Source of the DNA: Anaerostipes sp.
GTDB lineage: Bacteria; Bacillota; Clostridia; Lachnospirales; Lachnospiraceae
Reading direction: 5' to 3'
DNA: 64,000 nt
Assembly (NCBI RefSeq): GCF_018381315.1
Contig: NZ_JAGZSD010000002.1
Span: 193,003-257,002 of the forward strand
A program made the translations under genes and the position numbers. This document shows positions 1-8,517 of the stretch, piece after piece (position 1 is the first letter of the stretch; each line of letters opens with the position of its first letter). The notes under the pieces are model-generated. The model saw nothing but the letters and a program-made list of their open reading frames with translations. It was not told where the DNA came from and did no database searches.

Positions 1-230
1 CGAAAACAGGCAGAACAAAAAGCCAGGCTCTGGCACTTGCAAAGAAATACATGAAAAAGTATTATAGGAAATGGTACCGGAGATATCCGGACTGTTCCAG
101 AGGCATGAGTTATCTCACCCAGTATGATCAGATGAGATGGGATGTATCAGGAAATTATGTTATGGAAGATCCCGAAGGATATCATAACAAATACGCCGAT
201 GCAATTTTAAAGGACATTTATAGAAACTAG
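1..230 (+). CDS. C-terminal end of an unknown protein
   Basis: An open frame (reading from base 3) enters from the left edge and stops at TAG 228-230, giving about 75 residues of the C-terminus. The fragment is basic and rich in Tyr and Trp (for example KKYYRKWYRRYPD) and ends in NKYADAILKDIYRN. The tail is loosely reminiscent of bacterial glucosaminidase/lysozyme C-termini, but this is only an impression, and the fold and function cannot be assigned from so little. The TDT-family gene follows after 18 bases with its own AGGAGG, so the two may be cotranscribed. Confidence 0.6.
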   Translation, partial: KTGRTKSQALALAKKYMKKYYRKWYRRYPDCSRGMSYLTQYDQMRWDVSGNYVMEDPEGYHNKYADAILKDIYRN

Positions 231-248
231 AACACTAGGAGGATAAAA

Positions 249-1175
249 ATGAGAAAAACATTAGAAAGGATACCTCTCCCGCTGGCTGGGCCGATGCTTG
301 GATTTGCAGTCATGGGAGAGGTGATCGGGAATTATTCTGAGACAGCAAACTTAATCTGTGCCGCCGTCTCCGTCTGTCTGCTGATTCTGCTGCTTCTTAA
401 GATCGGCACCTGTATTGACATGGTAAAAGAAGAGCTGGAAGATCCGGTAAACTGCAGTATTTCTGCGGCCTTTTCCATGGGACTTCTTGTACTGACTGCC
501 TACCTGAAGCCGTATGTGGGAGATTCGGTTTCAATCATATGGATTCTTGCATTGGCGGTACATGTATATCTTTTGGTTTATTTCAACGGACATTTTATAT
601 ACTATAAGTTTAATATCAAAAACGTCTATGCCAGCTTTTTTATTTTTTATGCTGGTCTGGCAATGAGCAGCATGACAGCTCCCAACAGCGATATGCAGGA
701 GATCGGCCGCTGGTTTTTCTGGGCAGGATGCCTGTTCACGGCAGTGATCGCCGTTCCTGTCGTTAAACGTTATGTGAAGGTCAAGGAAATCCCGGAACAG
801 CATCTTCCGCTGATCTGTATTTTTGCGGCTCCGGCAAGTCTTCTGCTGGCGGGCTATCTTCATTCTTTTGAGAAACCGATGGTGTGGCTTGTGATCGGCC
901 TTACTGTTTTATCGCTGGTATTATATGTGTTTGTGCTTGCGGCAGGGTTAAAATATATTGTCATGCCGTTTACACCTTCTTTTGCTGCATATACATTTCC
1001 GTTTGTGATCAGCGCGGCTGCTCTTAAGCAGGCGTTTATTGCGCTCAATCAATGGGGATATCCGGTGACATATTTAAAATGGATTGTAGATTTTCAGACA
1101 GTATTGGCGGCGGCTCTGCTGATTTATGTGACGCTTCTGTTTCTGAAATATATCTTTTACACGAAAAATGAGTAA
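249..1175 (+). CDS. TDT-family (TehA/C4-dicarboxylate type) membrane transporter
   Basis: The 308-residue product is almost entirely hydrophobic, with about ten predicted membrane helices. It opens with RIPLPLAGPMLGFAVMGEV, which matches the start of helix 1 in the TDT family (tellurite-resistance/dicarboxylate transporters, including TehA and SLAC1-like channels). The length fits that family. An AGGAGG at 238-243 sits 5 bases before the ATG. Such proteins move small anions or tellurite-type substrates across the cytoplasmic membrane; nothing nearby identifies the substrate. The upstream gene ends 18 bases before it, and a strong hairpin follows the stop codon. Family call fairly sure, substrate unknown. 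Confidence 0.75.
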   Translation: MRKTLERIPLPLAGPMLGFAVMGEVIGNYSETANLICAAVSVCLLILLLLKIGTCIDMVKEELEDPVNCSISAAFSMGLLVLTAYLKPYVGDSVSIIWILALAVHVYLLVYFNGHFIYYKFNIKNVYASFFIFYAGLAMSSMTAPNSDMQEIGRWFFWAGCLFTAVIAVPVVKRYVKVKEIPEQHLPLICIFAAPASLLLAGYLHSFEKPMVWLVIGLTVLSLVLYVFVLAAGLKYIVMPFTPSFAAYTFPFVISAAALKQAFIALNQWGYPVTYLKWIVDFQTVLAAALLIYVTLLFLKYIFYTKNE

Positions 1176-1194
1176 AAACTGAATGTATAATTAA

Positions 1195-1236
1195 CAGAAG
1201 GAACCCCCTGACGGTTATCGCCCGGGGTTCCTTCTG
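1195..1236. terminator. Bidirectional intrinsic terminator between convergent genes
   Basis: A perfect 13-bp inverted repeat (CAGAAGGAACCCC at 1195-1207 with its complement at 1224-1236) with a 16-base loop lies between the transporter (plus) and the aminotransferase (minus). Short T-rich sequence follows on the plus strand, so it can serve both genes. Confidence 0.8.
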
Positions 1237-1270
1237 TTCTATAAGGAGCTGAATCAGATATATATCTGTA

Positions 1271-2362
1271 TTATTTATCATCTAATAAGGTATCCAGCAG
1301 CATGTCATTTTCCTCTGATCTGCGGAAACAAAATCTTATATACTCTCCGTGAAGTCCATCGAAGCTTGAACAGTCGCGGATCATCAGTCCTTTTTTTATA
1401 CACCGCTCAAACATTTCATAAGAAGATGTGCCGTCCATCAGACGCACCAGCAGAAAGTTTGCATAGGAAGGATAGATCTTTAAGGAAGCAGAGGGCGACA
1501 GTCTGTCTCTGCATTTCTGACGCTCTTTTTCAATATACGCCTTCGTCTCTTCGATGTAGCCGGTATCCATGAACATGGCCTCTCCTGCCAACGCGGCAAG
1601 GGTATTGATGCTCCATGGATTTTTTCGGTCCTCCATAGCTTTCAGGAACTTTAGATTTCCGCTGATGCCGTATCCGAGACGGATACCGGGGGCTGCAAAG
1701 AACTTTGAAGTGCCTCGAAGAATCAGTACATTGTCATAATTTTCTGCCAGGGGCACTGCGGTGATCCCATCCATATCCGGGGCGAATTCTACATAGGTTT
1801 CATCCACCAGAACAAAAATATTGTGCTTTTTACAGTGGGAGAGAATCTCGGCGGTTTCATTCCGGCTCAATGCACTGGATGTGGGATTATTGGGATTGCA
1901 GAAAGCAAACAGGTCGATATCATCCGTAAGATATGACTTCAGGTCTTCAAGATCCAAATTAAAGTCTGAGGCTTCCGAGAGCTCATATTCCTGACAAGAG
2001 CCGCCGATCATAGAGATTTCCCGCATATATTCAGAGTACGTAGGGGAGAGCAGCAGGGCTTTTTTGGGGCGGATAAGATGCATGGTAAGGCTGATCAGTT
2101 CTGTGACTCCGTTGCCTGTAATGATGTGCTCCAACGGAGCCTTTGTATATAGGCTCAGAGCAGTACGCAGAGACTTGTAATCCCGGTCCGGATAGGTGCA
2201 GACGGCATCTACATGGTCTATGAGGCTTTTGCGGAACAGCGGGGAGATACCCAGCGGGTTGACATTTCCTCCAAAAGGAATGACAGACTCTTTTTTGATT
2301 CCATATATTTCTTCTATTTTTTCTAAGTCGCTTCCGTGGAAGACTTGTTTCTTTTCCGGCAT
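1271..2362 (-). CDS. PLP-dependent aminotransferase, HisC/CobD-like
   Basis: This 363-residue class I/II aminotransferase-fold protein carries the expected pyridoxal-phosphate signatures: NPNNPT at about 156-161, VDETY with the cofactor-binding Asp near 187, and TSK with the Schiff-base Lys near 220, followed by PGIRLGYG. The overall look is that of histidinol-phosphate aminotransferase and threonine-phosphate decarboxylase (CobD), which are hard to tell apart by eye. No histidine or cobalamin genes lie nearby, so the substrate is open. GAAAGGTG precedes the ATG. The gene is divergent from the DUF5717-like operon and convergent with the transporter. Confidence 0.8.
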   Translation of the reverse strand: MPEKKQVFHGSDLEKIEEIYGIKKESVIPFGGNVNPLGISPLFRKSLIDHVDAVCTYPDRDYKSLRTALSLYTKAPLEHIITGNGVTELISLTMHLIRPKKALLLSPTYSEYMREISMIGGSCQEYELSEASDFNLDLEDLKSYLTDDIDLFAFCNPNNPTSSALSRNETAEILSHCKKHNIFVLVDETYVEFAPDMDGITAVPLAENYDNVLILRGTSKFFAAPGIRLGYGISGNLKFLKAMEDRKNPWSINTLAALAGEAMFMDTGYIEETKAYIEKERQKCRDRLSPSASLKIYPSYANFLLVRLMDGTSSYEMFERCIKKGLMIRDCSSFDGLHGEYIRFCFRRSEENDMLLDTLLDDK

Positions 2363-2401
2363 AGTTTCACCTTTCTTTATCTTTTCTATTTTGTCGAAGT
2401 T

Positions 2402-2410
2402 TGCTATAAT
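2402..2410 (+). promoter_or_regulatory. Extended -10 promoter for the 2528-8481 operon
   Basis: TGCTATAAT matches an extended -10 element (TGNTATAAT) and lies about 118 bases upstream of the first gene of the cassette. No good -35 lies 17 bases upstream (TTTTCT), which is common for extended -10 promoters. A short GGGG/CCCC hairpin near 2423-2435 lies in the leader. Confidence 0.5.
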
Positions 2411-2527
2411 GTTACGGTATAGGGGACGAACCCCGTATCATATGACAAGACTGTATCACAATGATTAGATTACAGTCCATTATAGACCAAATACCCTGAG
2501 ACCACCAGTGCAAAATCGGAGGAACCT

Positions 2528-5500
2528 ATGACGGAAAAGATGAAGCAGTTCATACAAATCGTACAGGAAGATGAACAGCGGGCAAAAGCCCTCTTTTTTT
2601 CTGAGGCCTTCAAAAATGACTATCTGGAAGACGGTTCCAGGGAAAAAGAAATATATCATCAGCTGCTGCTGGGGAGAAACCGGGGACAGATCCTGGAGGA
2701 ATTTCTCATCTGTGCAGGAGGAAAAGAGCCTGCGGCCCTTAAACCGGAAAAAGAAGAGTATGAGATTCACAGGCTGAATGCCGTTGAACCTTTGAATGTG
2801 AGGATACGCAAGGAAGGTAAAGGGTATGTCCATGGCAGGATCCATCTGGAATCCACCTTTCTTTCTATAGAAAAGACAGAGTTTACGGAAGATGATTTTG
2901 AAGATGGGATCCTGACGATTCCTGTGATGTTTTTAGAGGCTGAGGAAGAGAGCAGAGGGATCCTCACAGTCTGCACCCCATACAGCAGCTGTCAGACAGA
3001 TATTCTGTTTGACGCAGAGGGTGACAGAGAGCAGGGACTTGCCGGGTTATCAGAAGACATTTTCAAAGTTTATATGGATTTCTGCCTGGGCAAATGCCAT
3101 GTTGCAGAGTTTGCGGAAAGAGAAAAAAAACTGATCGGGAAGATGGAGGGAACAGCATCTTATGAGATCCTGAAAACTTTACTGTCGCTGCACTGTCATA
3201 TCATTCAGGGGGCTGAGGAAGCCATTGAGAGAGGTTTTGCAAGACTTGAGCCAAATATGAGCGAGATACATTCCGATTCCTTTTATTTAGGATATTTTTT
3301 GTACTTGAAGGCGCTTTACTTAAAGACCCCCGAACAGATTGCCCACGCAAGAGACCAGATACACGGGCTTTATGGGCAGGCGGGAGAGAAAAAAGGATAT
3401 CTGCTCTGGATGCTCATTTATCTGGATGAGGATCTCACTTATGATTCCGGACTGCAGCTTCAGAAAATCCGGGAACTTTATGAAGCCGGCCAGAGCAACA
3501 GCTTTTTGTGGTTTGAGGCAGTCAGTATCTGGAATCAGGATCACAGCAGAATCAAATCAATCGGAGCCTTTGAGCAGGAAATTTTACATTTTGGCATTAG
3601 CCGCGGTCTGTTCAGTAAAAGTATGCAGAAGCATATATACAGTCTTGTGCTGAAAGAAAAGGGATTTTCAGAATATCTTCTGGCAGACCTTATTGTATTA
3701 TTTCAGAAGGAAGAGACCAGGGAGGGGCTTCAGGCGATCTGTTCTATGCTGATCCGGGGAAACTGTATTGATGAGTGCTATCATATTTATTATAAAAAAG
3801 CGGTGCAGTCAGGTATCCAGATGATCGGGCTTCAGGAGTCCTATCTGCGGACGATCGCAAAAGACAGATATCCGTATCTGGAAAAGAATGTTCTCTTATA
3901 TTTCTCATACAGCAACAGTTTAAGCAGCGCAGAGCGGGCATATCTGTATGCAAATCTGGTAAAAAACCGGAGGAAATATGAGTCTGTCTTTCCGTCCTTT
4001 GAACCTCAGATCGAAGAATTTTTGCTGGAACAGCTGGCAGAAGGAAGGATTAACAGCAATCTGTTCCTTCTCTACCAGGCATTTTTTGACCGGCTGCTGG
4101 AGGGAATGAAGGGCCGGGCCGGTATTGCCAACATTATGGCCAAGCAGAAGCTGATCTGCAGTAATCCTGCTATAGAGAAAGCGGTCCTGTACCAGGCAGA
4201 ACTGAAAGAGGTGCAGAATGTCTCTTTAGAAGGGGGCGAGGTATATGTAACAGTATACAGTGAGCCATTGGTTGTTTTCCTGGATCAGGAGGATAACCGT
4301 TATCTTTCACTGGATTATTCCTTTTCAAGGCTGTGGACCAAAGAACAGGAAGAAGCTGTATTTGCAGGACTCGGCAGGAGGAATGAGGCATACTTGATCC
4401 GGAAAAGCCTTGTCTTTGCAGAGAAGACCGAGTTCGCCGGCGAAGATATCCGGGATGTGGAGGCAGTTTTGGAGTGCCAGAGCCTGAAAGAGGAGTACCG
4501 GCACAGAATTTTTGAAAAGCTGCTGGATTACTACTGGAAGCACGGCAGGCAGGAGGAACTGGAACAGGCACTGTCTATGGTGCAGTGGAAGTATCTGTCC
4601 AGTGAGAACTGCAAGCAGATGCTGGAATATTTTATTGCAGGACGACATTATAAAGAGGCTCTGAAAGGTATGGAGCTCTTTGGATTTGATTTTATGGATC
4701 CGGAGCCTTTAAAGGAAGTGGTGCTTCATGAGCTTACTTCACGGAGCCGGAAGAAAGTACAGCCGCTTCTTGACATGAGCCTGGCTGTTTTTCAGGGGCA
4801 GGTATATAACAGTGAAATTTTGGCCTATCTGGAGCGCTTTTTCAGGGGAGATCTGGAATTGATGCAGAAGATCTGGGAACAGGGCGAGAGGCACAAGATT
4901 TATGACCATGAGTTTACGGAGGAAGTCCTGAAAAGTGCAGCAGGACAAGGTGCCGGATGGGAGATGCTTCCTATATTTTTGGTTTATGCCGGAAAGGATG
5001 CAAAAGACAGAAAACTGGTGAGGAAGCTGACAGGCCAGTTTGTCTCCTTAGCTTATGAGGAAGGCAGACAGCTTTCAGACGAATTTTATCCCCTGCTCGG
5101 AAAGCTTTTGGATCAGGGGAATCAAAAGCTCCTGTGGCAGTGGGCTTACCTTGATTACTATAAGGATAAAGAGTTATCTAAGGAGCAGAAAGCAAGAATC
5201 ACAAAGATCATAGAGTTTCAGGAGGACCGTCATTCGATTCTGCCGGTGCTGCTGCAGTTTAAGGAAGAAATTCCGCTGCCATATGAGTGCTATACATACA
5301 CTTATGTGGTCTACCGGGGAGAAAAGGACAGCAGCATGGTCTTCCACTATGCAGAAAATAAATCGGAGCCGGCCAGGGAGATTCCCATGAGGGAGCTGCT
5401 CCCGGGATATTATACGGCAGAAGTGCTGATTTTTGCCGATGAGACAGCTGACTATTATGTGACGGCTCCCGGTGAGGAGAGACGCAGGAGAAAAGATATC

Positions 5501-5662
5501 GTTTTTCTTGACCATTCAGGGAGAAATCAAAAAGGAAGGTTTTATCAGCTGAACCATATGCTCAAAGAAAAACAGAGAGAAAGTGTAGCCATGGAAATGG
5601 AGATCTATGCTTATGAAAAAGCGATGACGGATCTGATCCGTCCGATGACAGAGGATCAATGA
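2528..5662 (+). CDS. DUF5717-like large solenoid protein of unknown function
   Basis: This 1044-residue protein has no signal peptide and no membrane helix. Residues 1-70 look helical. Roughly 75-170 look like a beta sandwich with alternating hydrophobic strands. Roughly 180-860 form a long helical solenoid rich in Leu, Tyr and Glu, and the last 170 residues return to beta structure ending in a Lys/Arg-rich helix. This resembles the Lachnospiraceae family I know as DUF5717; the name is from memory. I see no catalytic motif, so a scaffold is the natural inference. It overlaps the next gene by 4 bases (ATGA), which indicates translational coupling. GGAGG precedes the ATG. Confidence 0.7.
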   Translation: MTEKMKQFIQIVQEDEQRAKALFFSEAFKNDYLEDGSREKEIYHQLLLGRNRGQILEEFLICAGGKEPAALKPEKEEYEIHRLNAVEPLNVRIRKEGKGYVHGRIHLESTFLSIEKTEFTEDDFEDGILTIPVMFLEAEEESRGILTVCTPYSSCQTDILFDAEGDREQGLAGLSEDIFKVYMDFCLGKCHVAEFAEREKKLIGKMEGTASYEILKTLLSLHCHIIQGAEEAIERGFARLEPNMSEIHSDSFYLGYFLYLKALYLKTPEQIAHARDQIHGLYGQAGEKKGYLLWMLIYLDEDLTYDSGLQLQKIRELYEAGQSNSFLWFEAVSIWNQDHSRIKSIGAFEQEILHFGISRGLFSKSMQKHIYSLVLKEKGFSEYLLADLIVLFQKEETREGLQAICSMLIRGNCIDECYHIYYKKAVQSGIQMIGLQESYLRTIAKDRYPYLEKNVLLYFSYSNSLSSAERAYLYANLVKNRRKYESVFPSFEPQIEEFLLEQLAEGRINSNLFLLYQAFFDRLLEGMKGRAGIANIMAKQKLICSNPAIEKAVLYQAELKEVQNVSLEGGEVYVTVYSEPLVVFLDQEDNRYLSLDYSFSRLWTKEQEEAVFAGLGRRNEAYLIRKSLVFAEKTEFAGEDIRDVEAVLECQSLKEEYRHRIFEKLLDYYWKHGRQEELEQALSMVQWKYLSSENCKQMLEYFIAGRHYKEALKGMELFGFDFMDPEPLKEVVLHELTSRSRKKVQPLLDMSLAVFQGQVYNSEILAYLERFFRGDLELMQKIWEQGERHKIYDHEFTEEVLKSAAGQGAGWEMLPIFLVYAGKDAKDRKLVRKLTGQFVSLAYEEGRQLSDEFYPLLGKLLDQGNQKLLWQWAYLDYYKDKELSKEQKARITKIIEFQEDRHSILPVLLQFKEEIPLPYECYTYTYVVYRGEKDSSMVFHYAENKSEPAREIPMRELLPGYYTAEVLIFADETADYYVTAPGEERRRRKDIVFLDHSGRNQKGRFYQLNHMLKEKQRESVAMEMEIYAYEKAMTDLIRPMTEDQ

Positions 5663-6714
5663 TGAAGATAGGAATACAGATAGAACAGGGAATGATATAT
5701 CAGTGCTCCATCGCAGACGGACAGGTTGTGGAGGAAGAACCGGCAGAGCTTTCCGGAGACTGGACTGACTATGTGAGGACAGAAGCCGGAAAGCATCCGG
5801 ACACAGCCAATTTGTATCTGGGTATTGTATTAGAGGCGGCAGAAGACGGCGTAACAGGAAAAGCTGCTGAGCTCCGCCAAGAATTAGGATTATCCGGGGA
5901 CCAGCTGAAATTGTTTACAAAGGAAGAAGCCTTCTTAGGCCTTGCCGGGGAGAGGGAAGACCAGCTGAAACAGGGTGCGGTCGGTCTGTTTGACTACTCT
6001 TCTCAGGGGCAGCTCTATTATTATATGGTGAAAAGACAGGATGGGCAGATGATGGTGGAAAGGGAGGATTATTCAGCCTTTATGAGAAATACACGTCTCC
6101 CACACCAGAAGGATATGGCGTTTGAGAATGCCGTACAGCAGGCTTTGGCCCAGGAAGTCACATCTCTGGTTTACTTATGCGGACAGGGATTTGACAGCGG
6201 ATGGCTGAAAAATGCAGCTGCAAAACTGTGTGCAGGGAGGCGCGTGTTTCTTGGGAATCATGTTTACGCCACCGGAGCTGTTTATCTGCTGGGAAGAAAA
6301 AATGCAGCGGATATTGACTCGGCCGTGATTCTTACGGATACCGTTATGATGTACCAGATCGGCGTCATGGCCTGGAACCACGGGAAAGAAGAATTTTTGC
6401 CTCTTGTAAAGGGCGGCCGCCCGTGGTTTGAGAGCCGGGGCAGCATGACCGTTCTGATCGACACAGCGGCTTCGGTTCCCGTGGAGATCAAGCCTCTGTT
6501 TCCCGGAAAGGGTGACAGAATGAGATTTTCAGTACCGCTTAAAGGGCTGATAAAGAGGGAAGGGCGGGCCACAAAGCTTAAGATAGAAGCAGAGTGCACC
6601 GGGGAGACAAAGTGCAGGATCAAGATCACGGATCTTGGATTCGGGACCTTATTTCCTCCCACCTATCAGGTGTTTCAGCAGGTACTGTCATGGGAAAGGA
6701 GGGGACAGCCGTGA
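5659..6714 (+). CDS. DUF5716-like protein with Hsp70/actin-type features
   Basis: The 351-residue product starts with a short beta hairpin (MKIGIQIEQGMIYQCSI), reminiscent of the first strands of actin/Hsp70 ATPases but without a clear phosphate loop. A strand VGLFDYSSQGQLYYYMV is followed by TSLVYLCGQGFDSGWLKNAA, placed like the second phosphate-binding region of Hsp70-like proteins, and by NHVYATGAVYLL. The last 110 residues look beta-rich, like a small substrate-binding domain. I recall such proteins as DUF5716, partners of DUF5717. It may be a degenerate ATPase or chaperone-like adaptor. It overlaps the genes on both sides. Confidence 0.6.
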   Translation: MMKIGIQIEQGMIYQCSIADGQVVEEEPAELSGDWTDYVRTEAGKHPDTANLYLGIVLEAAEDGVTGKAAELRQELGLSGDQLKLFTKEEAFLGLAGEREDQLKQGAVGLFDYSSQGQLYYYMVKRQDGQMMVEREDYSAFMRNTRLPHQKDMAFENAVQQALAQEVTSLVYLCGQGFDSGWLKNAAAKLCAGRRVFLGNHVYATGAVYLLGRKNAADIDSAVILTDTVMMYQIGVMAWNHGKEEFLPLVKGGRPWFESRGSMTVLIDTAASVPVEIKPLFPGKGDRMRFSVPLKGLIKREGRATKLKIEAECTGETKCRIKITDLGFGTLFPPTYQVFQQVLSWERRGQP

Positions 6715-7511
6715 GAATGGTATTGTGTGAGACAGATGAGATCAGAAGGCATTACACGCTGAATTCTTTTGGGCAGACCATTTCCTCCTATGAAGAATTA
6801 TGCTATATTATTTCCGGACAGTATTTATATTTTTTGGTGGAAGGGATCCCAAAAGGGATGAAACAATGGATCGAAGAGGAGATCGGACTGAGCCTTTCAG
6901 AGGAAGAAGAGACAAAAAAGCAGCTGGAACAGATTATCAGCTACCGCAATTATTTTACAGAGCCGGAGCAGAGACTTCTGGTCCAGCAGATGCGGACGGC
7001 CTATCTTTACTCCTCTGTGCGCAAGTATAAGATGCTGGGTGACCTGTATTTAAAGCACAGCAAATATCTGAGTGCGTATCATTCGTATCAAAAGACACTC
7101 CCAGGGCTGCTGCAGCTGAAACAGAAAGAACAGCAGGAGGTTTTGTATCACACAGGACTCTGTCTGACCCGGATGTTCCGTTTTCAGGAAGCAAAAGAAT
7201 TCTTTCAGCGAAGCTGCCGCATTGGGGAGAATAAGAAATGCCAGGAAGCATACTTTATTGTTTCCTACATGCAGGGTGACTGCCAAAAGTTTTTAGAGGA
7301 CGGCAGGGCGCTTTCGTTTACGGAGGAAGCACTGAAGGAAATCTATGAAAATATATCAGGGATGGAAAAAAAGCTGAACGGCGGCGAGGAATCCCATGCA
7401 CTGAAAAAGATTGATTATCACAGAAAGAAACCCGATGATCTGATGACCAGAAGATTGACCTGGTCAATGCTGGAACGGTGGAAAAATGAGTACAGAAGAG
7501 AGATTATCTGA
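6711..7511 (+). CDS. TPR-like helical protein of the DUF5716/5717 cassette
   Basis: About 266 residues. The preferred start is GTG 6711, overlapping the preceding TGA (GTGA) and 6 bases after AAAGGAGGGG; ATG 6717 in the same frame is the alternative. The N-terminus is a small mixed domain, and from about residue 100 there are TPR-like helix pairs (for example YLKHSKYLSAYHSYQKTL and MFRFQEAKEFFQRSCRIG). No signal peptide or membrane segment is visible. TPR repeats normally bind partner proteins, so it may bridge its neighbours. Its end overlaps the next gene by 26 bases. Not recognised as a named family. Confidence 0.7.
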   Translation: MRMVLCETDEIRRHYTLNSFGQTISSYEELCYIISGQYLYFLVEGIPKGMKQWIEEEIGLSLSEEEETKKQLEQIISYRNYFTEPEQRLLVQQMRTAYLYSSVRKYKMLGDLYLKHSKYLSAYHSYQKTLPGLLQLKQKEQQEVLYHTGLCLTRMFRFQEAKEFFQRSCRIGENKKCQEAYFIVSYMQGDCQKFLEDGRALSFTEEALKEIYENISGMEKKLNGGEESHALKKIDYHRKKPDDLMTRRLTWSMLERWKNEYRREII

Positions 7512-8481
7512 AATTGAATATCAGAAAAAGCGGATGGAATTAAACCAGCGTTTTGTGGAAATGTATGAAGATGAGATATCTTATATTCTGGAACAGAAGG
7601 AAGATATCGAGGCTATGGAGAAACTTTCAGAGGAAGAAGCAAAAATTCTGGAGGAAGAGTCAAGGAAATACAGCCGTATTTTTGCAAGGATCTTTTATGA
7701 TTCTGCAGGCGGGCGAGTCTCTGATGAGGAATTTTTCCCTCTTTGGGAACGGGAAGAAGAGATAAGACAGGGCCTTTCCCGCATTCATTCGCTGGAGGGG
7801 GAGAAAAAGCAGATTGAAAAAGAGATCTATGCCCAGGGCAAAGAAGAAGCTGAGCTTGAAATAAAAGAGCAGGAATTTCAGGGAAAGTTTATCAACCGGA
7901 GGGCGTATTTCATTTCCACACTGGTCATGGCACTGGCAGCGGCGGGCTTGTGTGCGGCAGCGGTATTATATTTTGAGATCACACTGACTGTGTCCTTGTG
8001 GCCTGTGGCTGCAGCGGCACTTGGTGCTGTCATGATCCTTCTTGTACTGAAGTCCAGACAGCACAAAGCTGCAGACAGAAAGAAAATGTACCGGATGGTT
8101 AGAAGCCATAAAGAGACTTCGGGCCGGCGCATGCAGTCAGAATATGATACAATTGTCAATGATCTGGAGTTCTTCCGGGAGAAATACCAGGTGCTGTTCG
8201 GATATATTTCAGAAGAACAGTGGAAATTATTTGAGTTTTGTGCTAAAGTTGCAGCGGAATTAAATTGCAGTGAGGAACTCTCGGCCCAGAGGGAAGAGCT
8301 TGTTTTGGCTCTGAACCGGTGCGGAATGCATGCGCCTGAGGCTTGGTGCTTTTACCCGAAAGCAATTTATGATATACCAAAAAGGATCAACCGCATGGAA
8401 TGGCTGTCCAGAAGGCAGATTGTCTGTGAGCAGGCTATGGTGCAGCATGAAAGGGCGATCCGCAACAATCTTTTAATGTAG
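7486..8481 (+). CDS. Coiled-coil membrane protein of the DUF5716/5717 cassette
   Basis: In this 331-residue protein, residues 1-130 are highly charged and Glu-rich with heptad-like spacing, typical of a coiled coil. Residues about 140-190 contain two membrane helices with a short turn (FISTLVMALAAAGLCAAAVLY, then LWPVAAAALGAVMILLVL). The C-terminal 130 residues are again helical and soluble. Both ends are probably cytoplasmic. It could tether the three soluble proteins encoded upstream to the membrane. The start is the ATG inside the previous gene. valS follows after 36 bases with no visible terminator. No family name recognised. Confidence 0.7.
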   Translation: MSTEERLSEIEYQKKRMELNQRFVEMYEDEISYILEQKEDIEAMEKLSEEEAKILEEESRKYSRIFARIFYDSAGGRVSDEEFFPLWEREEEIRQGLSRIHSLEGEKKQIEKEIYAQGKEEAELEIKEQEFQGKFINRRAYFISTLVMALAAAGLCAAAVLYFEITLTVSLWPVAAAALGAVMILLVLKSRQHKAADRKKMYRMVRSHKETSGRRMQSEYDTIVNDLEFFREKYQVLFGYISEEQWKLFEFCAKVAAELNCSEELSAQREELVLALNRCGMHAPEAWCFYPKAIYDIPKRINRMEWLSRRQIVCEQAMVQHERAIRNNLLM

Positions 8482-8517
8482 AGGATCATAAGATTAAAAT
8501 AGAGTAGGAGATATGAG

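Noticed and set aside
8482..8517. Possible T-box leader for valS
   Set aside because: The gap is far too short and holds no stem or specifier loop.
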